Shown: positions 48,401 through 55,065 of the stretch, one piece after another
Numbering within the stretch: position 1 is the first letter of the stretch
How the letters are laid out: each line of letters starts with the position of its first letter
Source of the DNA: an uncultured Gemmiger sp.
GTDB taxonomy: Bacteria; Bacillota; Clostridia; Oscillospirales; Ruminococcaceae
Assembly: GCA_944388135.1 (NCBI GenBank)
Contig: CALXHP010000003.1
Coordinates: forward strand, 1 to 64,000
Direction: 5' to 3'
DNA: 64,000 nucleotides
The notes under the pieces: generated by a model
What the model was told of the DNA's origin: nothing
Databases searched by the model: none
Seen by the model: only the letters and a program-made list of their open reading frames with translations
Made by a program: the position numbers and the translations under genes

Positions 48401-48724
48401 TTACGGCTGGCAGGCCCGGCCGTGGCAACCGTGGCCGCCGCCCTGGCAGCCGCCGGTCGTTCTGTTGTCGCAGATCCCGTCGCCGTTCTCATCGGTAAAA
48501 CAGTACCCATAGTCGCAGACGCCATCCCCGTCGGTGTCATACCGGCAGGTGCCGTCGGCGGCATAGTCGCAGACGCCATCCCCGTCGGTGTCGGTAAACA
48601 GGCACTGCGCCGTGGTGCAGGTACGGTTTCCATGGGCGCGTCCGGCTCCGGCTGCCCAGACGCCGGTGGCGCCTACCGTGCAGGCCAATGCCGCGGCGGC
48701 GATCATCATAGCGGTTTTCTTCAT
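48401..48724 (-). CDS. Small secreted Cys-rich protein with DxDGDG repeats
   Basis: Protein of 107 aa with a signal peptide (MKKTAMMIAAAALACTVGA, cut near VWA-AG). Three calcium-loop repeats follow (DTDGDGVCDY twice, DENGDGICDN once), each with a Cys, resembling thrombospondin type-3 or EF-hand-like loops. The C-terminus is Gly/His/Cys-rich. An AAAGGAGG site precedes the ATG. It is first in an operon with an ECF sigma and RsgI-like factor, so it may be an exported metal- or redox-sensing partner. No close family is recognised. Confidence 0.75.
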   Translation of the reverse strand: MKKTAMMIAAAALACTVGATGVWAAGAGRAHGNRTCTTAQCLFTDTDGDGVCDYAADGTCRYDTDGDGVCDYGYCFTDENGDGICDNRTTGGCQGGGHGCHGRACQP

Positions 48725-48825
48725 AGCAGGTTCCTCCTTTGCAGGTCAAGGTTGTTTTGCCTTTCACCTGGAATACGAACCGGCGGGCCGAATCCATTCA
48801 CCGCTTTGCAAATTTTTCTCTCTGT

Positions 48826-48854
48826 ATCTTAGCGCAGGGATGATATGCTGTCAA
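48826..48854 (-). promoter_or_regulatory. Promoter of the sigma-factor operon
   Basis: On the minus strand TTGACA (48849-48854) and TAAGAT (48826-48831) are spaced by 17 bp, giving a leader of roughly 95 nt before the small secreted protein. Confidence 0.7.
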
Positions 48855-48862
48855 TGGGCAGG

Positions 48863-48892
48863 AAAAAGGCGCCCCCGGCGGGGGCGCCTTTT
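48863..48892. terminator. Bidirectional terminator
   Basis: The stem GGCGCCCCCGGCGGGGGCGCC is flanked by five A and four T. It mainly ends the PepSY lipoprotein gene on the minus strand. Confidence 0.8.
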
Positions 48893-48911
48893 GCTGTATG
48901 GTTTGTACGGT

Positions 48912-49610
48912 TCAGTCGTCCTGTTCCTGGGAGTGGCTGAGGATCTCGCCGGTATCGGCGTCGATCTCGTAGTCGTATTCCGTGAAGCCTACCTTCCAGG
49001 AGAACTCATACACCGTGCGGCCATGATCCCGGTCCGTCTCCATCTCCATGGCGCGGGTGTCGCTTTCCGCCACACCGGCATGGGCCAGGGCGATCTGCTT
49101 GGCCTGGTCCGCCGTGACGGGGCTGCCGGTGCCGGAGGCTGCGGTGGTGCCGTTCCAGTTTTCGGCGTCGTAGTCGTAGGAGAGGATCTCCCCGGTGGTG
49201 GCATCGATCTCGTAGTCGTATTCCGCGGCACTGCCCTCGGTATTGCGGATAAACTCCACATCGTAGACGGCCCGGCCGTCGTCATAGTCCAGCTTCACCC
49301 GCACGCCCTGCAGGTCGGTCTCGGCCACGCCCGCATGGGTGAAGGCGGCAGATTTGGCGGCTTCCTCGGTGATATAGCCGCTGTTGGGGTTGGCGCTGCC
49401 GGCGATCCCCGCCGTGGGTTCGCTGGCCGGGGCCGCCACCGGCGCCTGGGCCGTGGCCTGGGGAGCCGTCTCCCCGGTATTCATCTCCCCGGTAAGAGGG
49501 GCTTCCGCGGTAACGTTGCGGCCATTGAATTCGTTTGCCTGGGCGCATCCGGTCAGCAGCAGGGCTGCCAGGGCGGCACCAATAACGAGAGACAGGGTAT
49601 TCTTTTTCAT
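48912..49610 (-). CDS. Lipoprotein with two PepSY domains
   Basis: Lipoprotein of 232 aa with lipobox LTGC (Cys 22) and a low-complexity Ala/Pro/Thr linker. Two PepSY domains follow: ITEEAAKSAAFTHAGVAETD...YDYEIDATTGEIL and VTADQAKQIALAHAGVAESD...YDYEIDADTGEIL. PepSY domains are thought to restrain peptidases or sense envelope state. It is downstream of an OmpR-type two-component system but has its own -10 box with a repeat typical of that regulator class, so it is probably a target. Confidence 0.9.
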   Translation of the reverse strand: MKKNTLSLVIGAALAALLLTGCAQANEFNGRNVTAEAPLTGEMNTGETAPQATAQAPVAAPASEPTAGIAGSANPNSGYITEEAAKSAAFTHAGVAETDLQGVRVKLDYDDGRAVYDVEFIRNTEGSAAEYDYEIDATTGEILSYDYDAENWNGTTAASGTGSPVTADQAKQIALAHAGVAESDTRAMEMETDRDHGRTVYEFSWKVGFTEYDYEIDADTGEILSHSQEQDD

Positions 49611-49654
49611 CTGTATTTCCTCCTTTATGGGGTTGGTTTCCTTGTTGTGGTTCC

Positions 49655-49688
49655 AGTATACCCCCGCCAGATTAAAGCCACATTAAAG
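49655..49688 (-). promoter_or_regulatory. PepSY gene promoter with 11-bp response-regulator repeats
   Basis: On the minus strand the tandem 11-mers CTTTAATGTGG and CTTTAATCTGG (49667-49688) cover the -35 position and TATACT (49655-49660) forms the -10. The 11-bp spacing is the classical OmpR/PhoB-type box. The first repeat overlaps the kinase stop codon. Confidence 0.7.
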
Positions 49689-51047
49689 ATTTTCCGTTTT
49701 TTCACAGGGAAGGAAAAAAGTGAAGGTGCTGCCGGTACCGAGGGTGCTTTCCACCGTCACGCGGCCCCCGTGGGCCCGGGCGATCCACTGGACCATGGAA
49801 AGCCCCAGCCCGGCACCGCCGCCGCTGCGGGCGGCATCCGCCTGCCAGAAACGCTGCCAGATCTTGTCCAGGTTTTCCGGCGCTATGCCGATGCCGTTGT
49901 CCTGCACGGTGCCCACGGCGTATCCGCCCTGCCGCCCCAGGGTCAGCAGGACCCACCCGCCGGGGCGTCCGTAGTGGATGGCGTTTTCGGTCAGGTTGAT
50001 CACCAGCCGCATCAGCAGCGTTTCATCCCCCTGCACCATCACCCCGGGCTCCAGCCGGGTCCGGACGGTGATCTTCTGTTTTTCGGCCTGCTCGGCTTCG
50101 GTCTCCGCCACCATCTGGACCAGTTCGCTCAGGTCCACCCGCTCCCGGTGCAAGGGCTGGCGGCCCTTGTCGGCTCTGGCCAGCATCAGCAGCTGGGAGA
50201 GCATCGCCGCCATCCGGGCGGCCTGGGCGTGGATGCTTTCCAGGGCGGCCCGGGTCTCCCCCGCCGGGTGGGTCTGTTCCAGGGCATACTCACTCTGGGA
50301 CAGAATCACCGCCGTGGGGGTGCGCAGCTCGTGGGAGGCATCGTCGGTAAACTGTTTTTCCCGCCGGAAGGCATCCTCCAGTCGGGCGAACATGGCATCA
50401 AATTCGGCAGCCAGGGTGTGGATCTCGTCCCCGCTGCCGGCAAGCCCGATGCGGCGAGAAAGATCGCCCCCGGCACCGATCTCCTTGGCGGTCTGGGTGA
50501 TCTGCCGCACCGGGGCAAAGGCCCGCCGGGTGAGCAGGTACCCGCACACCGCCGCCAGTACCACAAACACCGGCAGCACCAGCAGGGCCCAATGCCACAG
50601 GGTGCCGATGGTAGCGTCCACCGCATCGGCTGCCGCCACGCTGCGCACCCAGACAGCCCCATACTCTTCCACCGTGATCTGCTCGTCGTAGAGGTACCAG
50701 CTGCGGCCGCCGCTTTCCACCGTGCGCAGGGTCCCGGCGTCAAAAACCACCGAATTGTCAAAGTCCCGGGGCACAAAGCCGTAGAGGGGCACCCCCGCCG
50801 TGTCGTAGAGCGAGAGGTAGACGCCATCGTCGAAGGCTTCCAGGTCCCGGTCGATCTCCAGTTCCCCGTCCTTGGCTTCCAGATTCCGGCGGCTGTCCTC
50901 CACCATCTGCTGCATCCGGTCCAGCCGGGTCTGCCGCGCCGACTGGGCCCCCGCGTGGAAAAGAAATCCCAGGGAAAGCCCCGCCAGCAGCACCATGAAC
51001 AGGGTATACAGCAGGGTGACCCGCAAGGTAATGGAAAGGTGTTTCAT
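49683..51047 (-). CDS. Sensor histidine kinase (OmpR-type partner)
   Basis: Membrane kinase of 454 aa: transmembrane helices at about 10-32 and 152-173 around an extracytoplasmic domain of about 120 residues, HAMP region, HisKA domain with phospho-acceptor His 239 in DDASHELRTPTA, and ATPase domain (NLTENAIHYG, DNGIGIAP, GAGLGLSMVQWIA). It overlaps the response regulator by 4 nt. The signal is unknown; the target PepSY lipoprotein suggests envelope stress or peptides. Confidence 0.93.
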   Translation of the reverse strand: MKHLSITLRVTLLYTLFMVLLAGLSLGFLFHAGAQSARQTRLDRMQQMVEDSRRNLEAKDGELEIDRDLEAFDDGVYLSLYDTAGVPLYGFVPRDFDNSVVFDAGTLRTVESGGRSWYLYDEQITVEEYGAVWVRSVAAADAVDATIGTLWHWALLVLPVFVVLAAVCGYLLTRRAFAPVRQITQTAKEIGAGGDLSRRIGLAGSGDEIHTLAAEFDAMFARLEDAFRREKQFTDDASHELRTPTAVILSQSEYALEQTHPAGETRAALESIHAQAARMAAMLSQLLMLARADKGRQPLHRERVDLSELVQMVAETEAEQAEKQKITVRTRLEPGVMVQGDETLLMRLVINLTENAIHYGRPGGWVLLTLGRQGGYAVGTVQDNGIGIAPENLDKIWQRFWQADAARSGGGAGLGLSMVQWIARAHGGRVTVESTLGTGSTFTFFLPCEKTENL

Positions 51048-51718
51048 ACTTCCTCCCGCAGAACATAGCCCACGCCCCGCACGGTGTGAATGAGTTTGGG
51101 TTCCCGGCCATCGTCGATTTTTTTGCGCAGATACCGGATGTAAACATCCACCACGTTGGAACCGCCCTCGTAGTCATAGTTCCAGACGCCCTGGCTGATC
51201 CTCTCCCGGGAGAGGACCACCCCCGCGTTGCGGGCCAGATATTCCAGCACGGCAAACTCTTTGGCGGAAAGGGCAATACTCTGCCCGCCCCGGGAGGCTG
51301 TGCGGGCCATGCAGTCTACCTGCAGGTCCCCCACCGTGATCACATCGCTGACCTGATCGGCCCGGCGGCGGATGAGCACCCGCAGCCGCGCCAGCAATTC
51401 CTGCAGGGCAAAGGGCTTGACCAGGTAATCGTCGGCGCCGCTGTCCAGCCCCCGGACCCGGTCCTCGATCCCGTCCCGGGCAGTCAGCAGCAGCACGGGG
51501 GTCTTGTCCCCGGCAGCCCGGCGGCGGCGCAGTACCTCCAGCCCGTCCACCCCCGGCAGCATGATATCCAGCACCACGGCATCGTATTCGCCCCCGGCCA
51601 GATAGTCCAGGGCATCGGTACCGGTCAGACAGCTGTCCACACTGTATTGGGCTGCTTTCAGCTGTTTGACCAGCAGGGCATTCATCTCGGGCTGATCTTC
51701 CACCACCAGAATCCTCAT
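51044..51718 (-). CDS. Response regulator, OmpR family
   Basis: Protein of 224 aa with receiver domain (ILVVEDQP, phospho-acceptor Asp 51 in VVLDIMLPGVDG, Lys in LVKPFA) and winged-helix DNA-binding domain (LSAKEFAVLEYLARN, VDVYIRYLRKKID, VRGVGYVLR). The repeat at 49667-49688 is a likely binding site. The ATG is preceded by AAAGGAG and a TATCAT -10 box lies further upstream (about 51752-51757). Confidence 0.94.
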   Translation of the reverse strand: MRILVVEDQPEMNALLVKQLKAAQYSVDSCLTGTDALDYLAGGEYDAVVLDIMLPGVDGLEVLRRRRAAGDKTPVLLLTARDGIEDRVRGLDSGADDYLVKPFALQELLARLRVLIRRRADQVSDVITVGDLQVDCMARTASRGGQSIALSAKEFAVLEYLARNAGVVLSRERISQGVWNYDYEGGSNVVDVYIRYLRKKIDDGREPKLIHTVRGVGYVLREEV

Positions 51719-51808
51719 GGTTCGGTCTCCTTTCCGGCTCCTTTCCTTCTATGATAGCACAAAAAGCGCCCTACAAAATGCGAACCGGCAACTTTTTTTG
51801 TACCGGCA

Positions 51809-51842
51809 TTACTTGACCTGAGCAAGTAAGCAATGCTATACT
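51809..51842 (+). promoter_or_regulatory. Promoter and dyad operator of the first MarR gene
   Basis: TTGACC (51813-51818) and TATACT (51837-51842) are spaced by 18 bp. A perfect dyad TTACTTG-N7-CAAGTAA (51809-51829) covers the -35 box, so autorepression is likely. Confidence 0.75.
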
Positions 51843-51871
51843 GGAATCCGTCAAGAAAGGAGCCTGCCTTT

Positions 51872-52303
51872 ATGTTCCGTACCTTTTCCTATGCCTGTAC
51901 TGTGCTGTACCGCCGTTTCACCCATTATACCTCCGCCCGGCTGGGCCAGTGGGGGCTGAGTTTCGGCACCCTGTTTTTTGTGATCTATGTGGGCAAACAT
52001 CCCGGCTGTACCCAGAGCGAACTCACCGCCGGGCTGCATCTGGACTGGGGCCACAGCCAGCGCACCGTGGTGAAACTGGTGGAAAGCGGATTTCTGGTAC
52101 GGCAAAAGGAGGGGCGGGTCTACCGCCTGACCCTGAGCGAAAAGGGGCAGCAAGCCTTTGCCGCCAGCCACCAGGTCTTTTTTGACTGGGACAAACAGGC
52201 GCTGGCCAACCTGGACCCCGCCGAGCAGGAACAACTGCTGACCCTGCTGTACAAGGCCCTGGGCCGCAGCGGAATGCCCGCCCCTGCCCGGAAAGAAGAA
52301 TAA
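51872..52303 (+). CDS. MarR-type transcriptional regulator
   Basis: Regulator of 143 aa with a MarR-like winged helix (GCTQSELTAGLHLDWGHSQRTVVKLVESGFL, then KEGRVYRLTLSEKG). The start at 51872 follows AAAGGAG at 10 nt. It is a single-gene unit; no obvious target is adjacent, and the ligand is unknown. Confidence 0.85.
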   Translation: MFRTFSYACTVLYRRFTHYTSARLGQWGLSFGTLFFVIYVGKHPGCTQSELTAGLHLDWGHSQRTVVKLVESGFLVRQKEGRVYRLTLSEKGQQAFAASHQVFFDWDKQALANLDPAEQEQLLTLLYKALGRSGMPAPARKEE

Positions 52304-52309
52304 CGCCGC

Positions 52310-52348
52310 AAAAAGCCCCCGTATCGGACGATACGGAGGCATTTTTTT
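52310..52348. terminator. Bidirectional terminator
   Basis: The stem CCGTATCG/CGATACGG, extended by GCC/GGC, is flanked by five A and seven T. It sits between the convergent MarR and rhamnose mutarotase genes. Confidence 0.85.
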
Positions 52349-52353
52349 ATTCT

Positions 52354-52671
52354 TCAATCCAGCCGGAACACCGGTTCCAGTTTGGGCTGGGCCCCGGTGA
52401 CAGGGTCCATTTCCAGTTCCAGCACATCCTGCATGTAGTCGTTCCAGCGCTGGACCACCGGACTTTCGGCCTGGGTCTTTTCGGCAAAGGCCACGCCTTT
52501 TTCACACTCATAGTAGCCAAAAAGTTCCTCCCCACAGCAGAAGATGGAATAGTTGCAGATACCTGCCGCTTTGAGCACCTCCACCATTTCGGGCCAGATC
52601 TCGTTGTGGCGGCGGACATACTCTGCCTTTTTACCGGGTTTGATGCGGCCTTTCCATGCCATGCGTTCCAT
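52354..52671 (-). CDS. rhaM: L-rhamnose mutarotase
   Basis: Protein of 105 aa matching the length and pattern of RhaM: KAEYVRRHNEIWPEMVEVLKAAG, YSIFCCGEELFGYYEC and the ending QPKLEPVFRLD. It interconverts alpha and beta anomers of L-rhamnose for catabolism. The start at 52671 follows GGAGG; a longer in-frame extension reads through the promoter. No other rhamnose gene is in the window, so it stands alone with its own -10 box. Confidence 0.88.
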   Translation of the reverse strand: MERMAWKGRIKPGKKAEYVRRHNEIWPEMVEVLKAAGICNYSIFCCGEELFGYYECEKGVAFAEKTQAESPVVQRWNDYMQDVLELEMDPVTGAQPKLEPVFRLD

Positions 52672-52688
52672 ATCGTTTGCCTCCGTAG

Positions 52689-52726
52689 CCCGTGCACCGG
52701 CACGGGATTTTTTTGTTTTCAGTATA
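52689..52726 (-). promoter_or_regulatory. rhaM -10 box and leader hairpin
   Basis: TATACT lies on the minus strand at 52721-52726 with no good -35. The leader contains the hairpin CCCGTGC-CGGT-GCACGGG (52689-52706) directly ahead of the ribosome site. Confidence 0.55.
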
Positions 52727-52871
52727 CCCGTTTGCGACAAATTTTTCCATACATTTTCTGTATCCTTTTCAGGCACGGCCTGAAATTTTACAGCCTGGGC
52801 CGTCACAAATTCTTTAAAAGTTGTTTGGGGTTTGTTCAAAATGCTTTTATGCCTTGCACACAACCGGCGCG

Positions 52872-53072
52872 TATACTGATAAGCGTCAACCAAACAAACG
52901 CGGGCAACGCCCGCACAATCCACACTGTGCCTTGGACCATGCGAGGGCAACCGCCCGGTCAAGGCCAGACAACCTACAAGGCCCCGTGCCATGATATAGA
53001 CCCGGATGTTCCGGCGCGCAGTACTTCCGGCAAAGATCTCCCCACCGTTTTACGGTGCGGGAGATTTTTGTT
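52872..53072 (+). ncRNA. Candidate structured noncoding RNA of about 190 nt
   Basis: A -10 box TATACT (52872-52877) is followed by about 190 nt without a credible gene, ending in a clear terminator (stem GATCTCCCC/GGGAGATTTTT, 53035-53072). Inside, several hairpins are visible: GCGGGC-AAC-GCCCGC, a compound stem built from CCTTGGACC and GGTCAAGG enclosing GGGC-AACC-GCCC, and GGCC...GGCC around ACAACC. Three loops show the shared CAAC. It is not a leader of the downstream MarR gene, which has its own promoter after the terminator. It does not match a riboswitch that I recognise, nor 6S or SRP RNA. The -35 box is weak. Confidence 0.5.
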
Positions 53073-53102
53073 CCGGCATGTTCTTTTTCCCCGGCCAAGC
53101 CC

Positions 53103-53151
53103 TTGACACAGGTACGAAATCATACTATACTCTTTGGTACGAAATCGTACC
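53103..53151 (+). promoter_or_regulatory. Promoter and double operator of the second MarR gene
   Basis: TTGACA (53103-53108) and TATACT (53126-53131) are spaced by 17 bp. A palindrome GGTACGA-AA-TCGTACC lies at 53136-53151 just after the start point, and a related copy GGTACGAAATCATACT at 53111-53126 fills the promoter spacer. Autoregulation by MarR is expected. Confidence 0.85.
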
Positions 53152-53165
53152 GGCAGGAGGTTCCC

Positions 53166-53615
53166 ATGCATTCCACCACACAGGACTCGCTTCAGCGTTT
53201 CAATTATCTTTTCGGGGAGACCGACGCCCTCTACCATGAACTGGCACTGAAGCTGGGTCTGAGCGACAGCGCCATGAAGATCCTCTACGTCATCTGTGAT
53301 ACCGGGGAGCCCTGCCTGCTCCGGGAGATCTGCCGCCGCAGCGGGCTGAGCAAACAGACCCTCAATTCCGCCCTGCGCAAGCTGGAAGAGGAAGGCACCC
53401 TGTTCCTGGAGAGCGCAGGCCCCCGCAGCAAGCAGGTGCGCCTGACCCCCGCAGGCCGGGCCCTGGCCGACCATACGGCCAGGGAGATCATCCGGATGGA
53501 AAACGCCGTCTTTGCCGGCTGGCCCGAACAGGACGTGCAGACCTACCTGACCCTGACCGAGCGCTTTCTCACCGACCTGCGTGCCCGCGGAGCGGACATG
53601 GGCCTGCTGCCCTGA
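53166..53615 (+). CDS. MarR family regulator of the MATE exporter
   Basis: Regulator of 149 aa with the MarR winged helix (EPCLLREICRRSGLSKQTLNSALRKLEEEG, then KQVRLTPAGRAL). The start at 53166 follows AGGAGG. It lies 18 nt ahead of the MATE exporter gene and its promoter holds two palindromic boxes, so it very probably represses itself and the exporter until a toxic ligand binds. Confidence 0.9.
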   Translation: MHSTTQDSLQRFNYLFGETDALYHELALKLGLSDSAMKILYVICDTGEPCLLREICRRSGLSKQTLNSALRKLEEEGTLFLESAGPRSKQVRLTPAGRALADHTAREIIRMENAVFAGWPEQDVQTYLTLTERFLTDLRARGADMGLLP

Positions 53616-53633
53616 ACCGGGAGGACCTTGTAT

Positions 53634-54962
53634 ATGAAGATCCAACTTTCGGAGCATTTCACCTACTCCAAACTGCTGCACTTCACCCTGCCGTCCATCA
53701 TCATGCTGGTTTTCTCCTCCATCTACGGTGTGGTGGACGGCTTTTTCGTCTCCAACTTTGTGGGCAAAACCGCTTTCACGGCGGTGAACTTCATCTTGCC
53801 GGTGCTGATGATGCTGGGGGCAGCGGGGTTCATGTTCGGCACCGGCGGGGGCGCCCTCATTGCCAAAACCATGGGGGAAGGGGATGACCGCCGGGCCCGG
53901 GAGCTCTTTTCCCTTATTGTTTATGCCTCCCTGGGGTGCGGCGTGGTACTGGCCCTGGCCGGTACCCTGCTGCTGCGTCCCTTGGCCGTTGCCCTGGGGG
54001 CCGAAGGGGCCATGCTGCAGGACTGCATCACCTACGGTACCATCCTGCTGCCGGCCATTCCCGCCTATGTATTGCAGTATGAATTTCAGTGCCTGCTGGT
54101 CACGGCGGAAAAGCCCGGCCTGGGGCTGGGCGTCACGGTAGCCGCCGGGCTGACCAATATGGTGCTGGACGCCCTGCTGGTGGCGGTATTGCCCTTCGGG
54201 CTGCAGGGCGCTGCCGCCGCCACCGCTCTGAGCCAATGTGTAGGCGGCATTCTGCCGCTGGTCTATTTTGCCCGGCCCAACACCAGCCGCCTGCGCCTGG
54301 GCCCTGCCGCCTTTGACCTGCGGGCCCTGGTCAAGACCTGCACCAACGGCTCCTCCGAACTGATGAGCAACATCTCCATGTCGCTGGTAAGCATGCTCTA
54401 CAATGTCCAGCTGCTGCGCTATGCGGGGGAGGACGGCATTGCCGCCTACGGCGTCCTGATGTATGTGAGCATGATCTTTCAGGCAATGTTCATCGGATAT
54501 TCGGTGGGCACCGCCCCGGTGGTAAGCTTCCACTATGGTGCCGGGGGGCACGCCGAACTTCACAGCCTGCTGCGGAAAAGCCTGGCCGTTATTACCGGCC
54601 TTGCCCTGCTGATGTTCGCTGCCGCCCGGCTCCTGGCCGGGCCGCTCTCCCTTCTTTTTGTGGGCTATGACGAGGTGCTTCTGGCCCTGACCCGCCATGC
54701 CTTTTCTATTTTTTCCTTCAGTTTTCTTTTTTCCGGCTACGCCATCTTCGGGTCCTCCTTCTTCACTGCCCTGAACAACGGGCTGGTTTCGGCAGCTATC
54801 TCCTTTCTGCGCACCCTGGTGTTCCAGATCCTCTGCGTGCTGATCTTCCCTCTGTTCTGGCAGGTGGAGGGGATCTGGGTCTCCCTGGTGGCGGCGGAAG
54901 CGATGGCGGTTGCCGTCACGGCGGTATTCCTGCAAAACCGGCAGAAGGTTTATCATTACTGA
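53634..54962 (+). CDS. MATE family efflux transporter
   Basis: Membrane protein of 442 aa with twelve predicted helices and the two-fold MATE pattern (FTLPSIIMLVFSSIYGVVDGFFVSNFVG at the start; FGTGGGALIAKTMGEG). It exports cationic or aromatic compounds using Na+ or H+. The start ATG at 53634 is chosen over an upstream TTG because GGGAGG is 9 nt away. Co-transcribed with the MarR gene and closed by a terminator. Confidence 0.9.
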   Translation: MKIQLSEHFTYSKLLHFTLPSIIMLVFSSIYGVVDGFFVSNFVGKTAFTAVNFILPVLMMLGAAGFMFGTGGGALIAKTMGEGDDRRARELFSLIVYASLGCGVVLALAGTLLLRPLAVALGAEGAMLQDCITYGTILLPAIPAYVLQYEFQCLLVTAEKPGLGLGVTVAAGLTNMVLDALLVAVLPFGLQGAAAATALSQCVGGILPLVYFARPNTSRLRLGPAAFDLRALVKTCTNGSSELMSNISMSLVSMLYNVQLLRYAGEDGIAAYGVLMYVSMIFQAMFIGYSVGTAPVVSFHYGAGGHAELHSLLRKSLAVITGLALLMFAAARLLAGPLSLLFVGYDEVLLALTRHAFSIFSFSFLFSGYAIFGSSFFTALNNGLVSAAISFLRTLVFQILCVLIFPLFWQVEGIWVSLVAAEAMAVAVTAVFLQNRQKVYHY

Positions 54963-54985
54963 AAGGCCCCGCTCAGAAATCTGCA

Positions 54986-55020
54986 CGAAAAAAGAGCCTC
55001 CCGGCCGGGAGGCTCTTTTC
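54986..55020. terminator. Bidirectional terminator
   Basis: The perfect stem AGAGCCTCCCGGCCGGGAGGCTCT is flanked by A and T runs. It separates the MATE gene from the convergent GH3 pseudogene. Confidence 0.85.
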
Positions 55021-55065
55021 TGTTGCATGGCGCCGTTCCCGGCAGCCGTTTTGGGGATACAGCCT

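Noticed and set aside
52354..52992. A longer N-terminus for L-rhamnose mutarotase
   Set aside because: The extension runs through the -10 box and leader hairpin, and the enzyme family is about 104 residues long.
52872..53072. 6S RNA, SRP RNA or a riboswitch for the MarR gene
   Set aside because: The SRP core and common riboswitch cores are absent, the long central-bubble hairpin of 6S RNA could not be drawn, and the MarR gene has its own promoter after the terminator.
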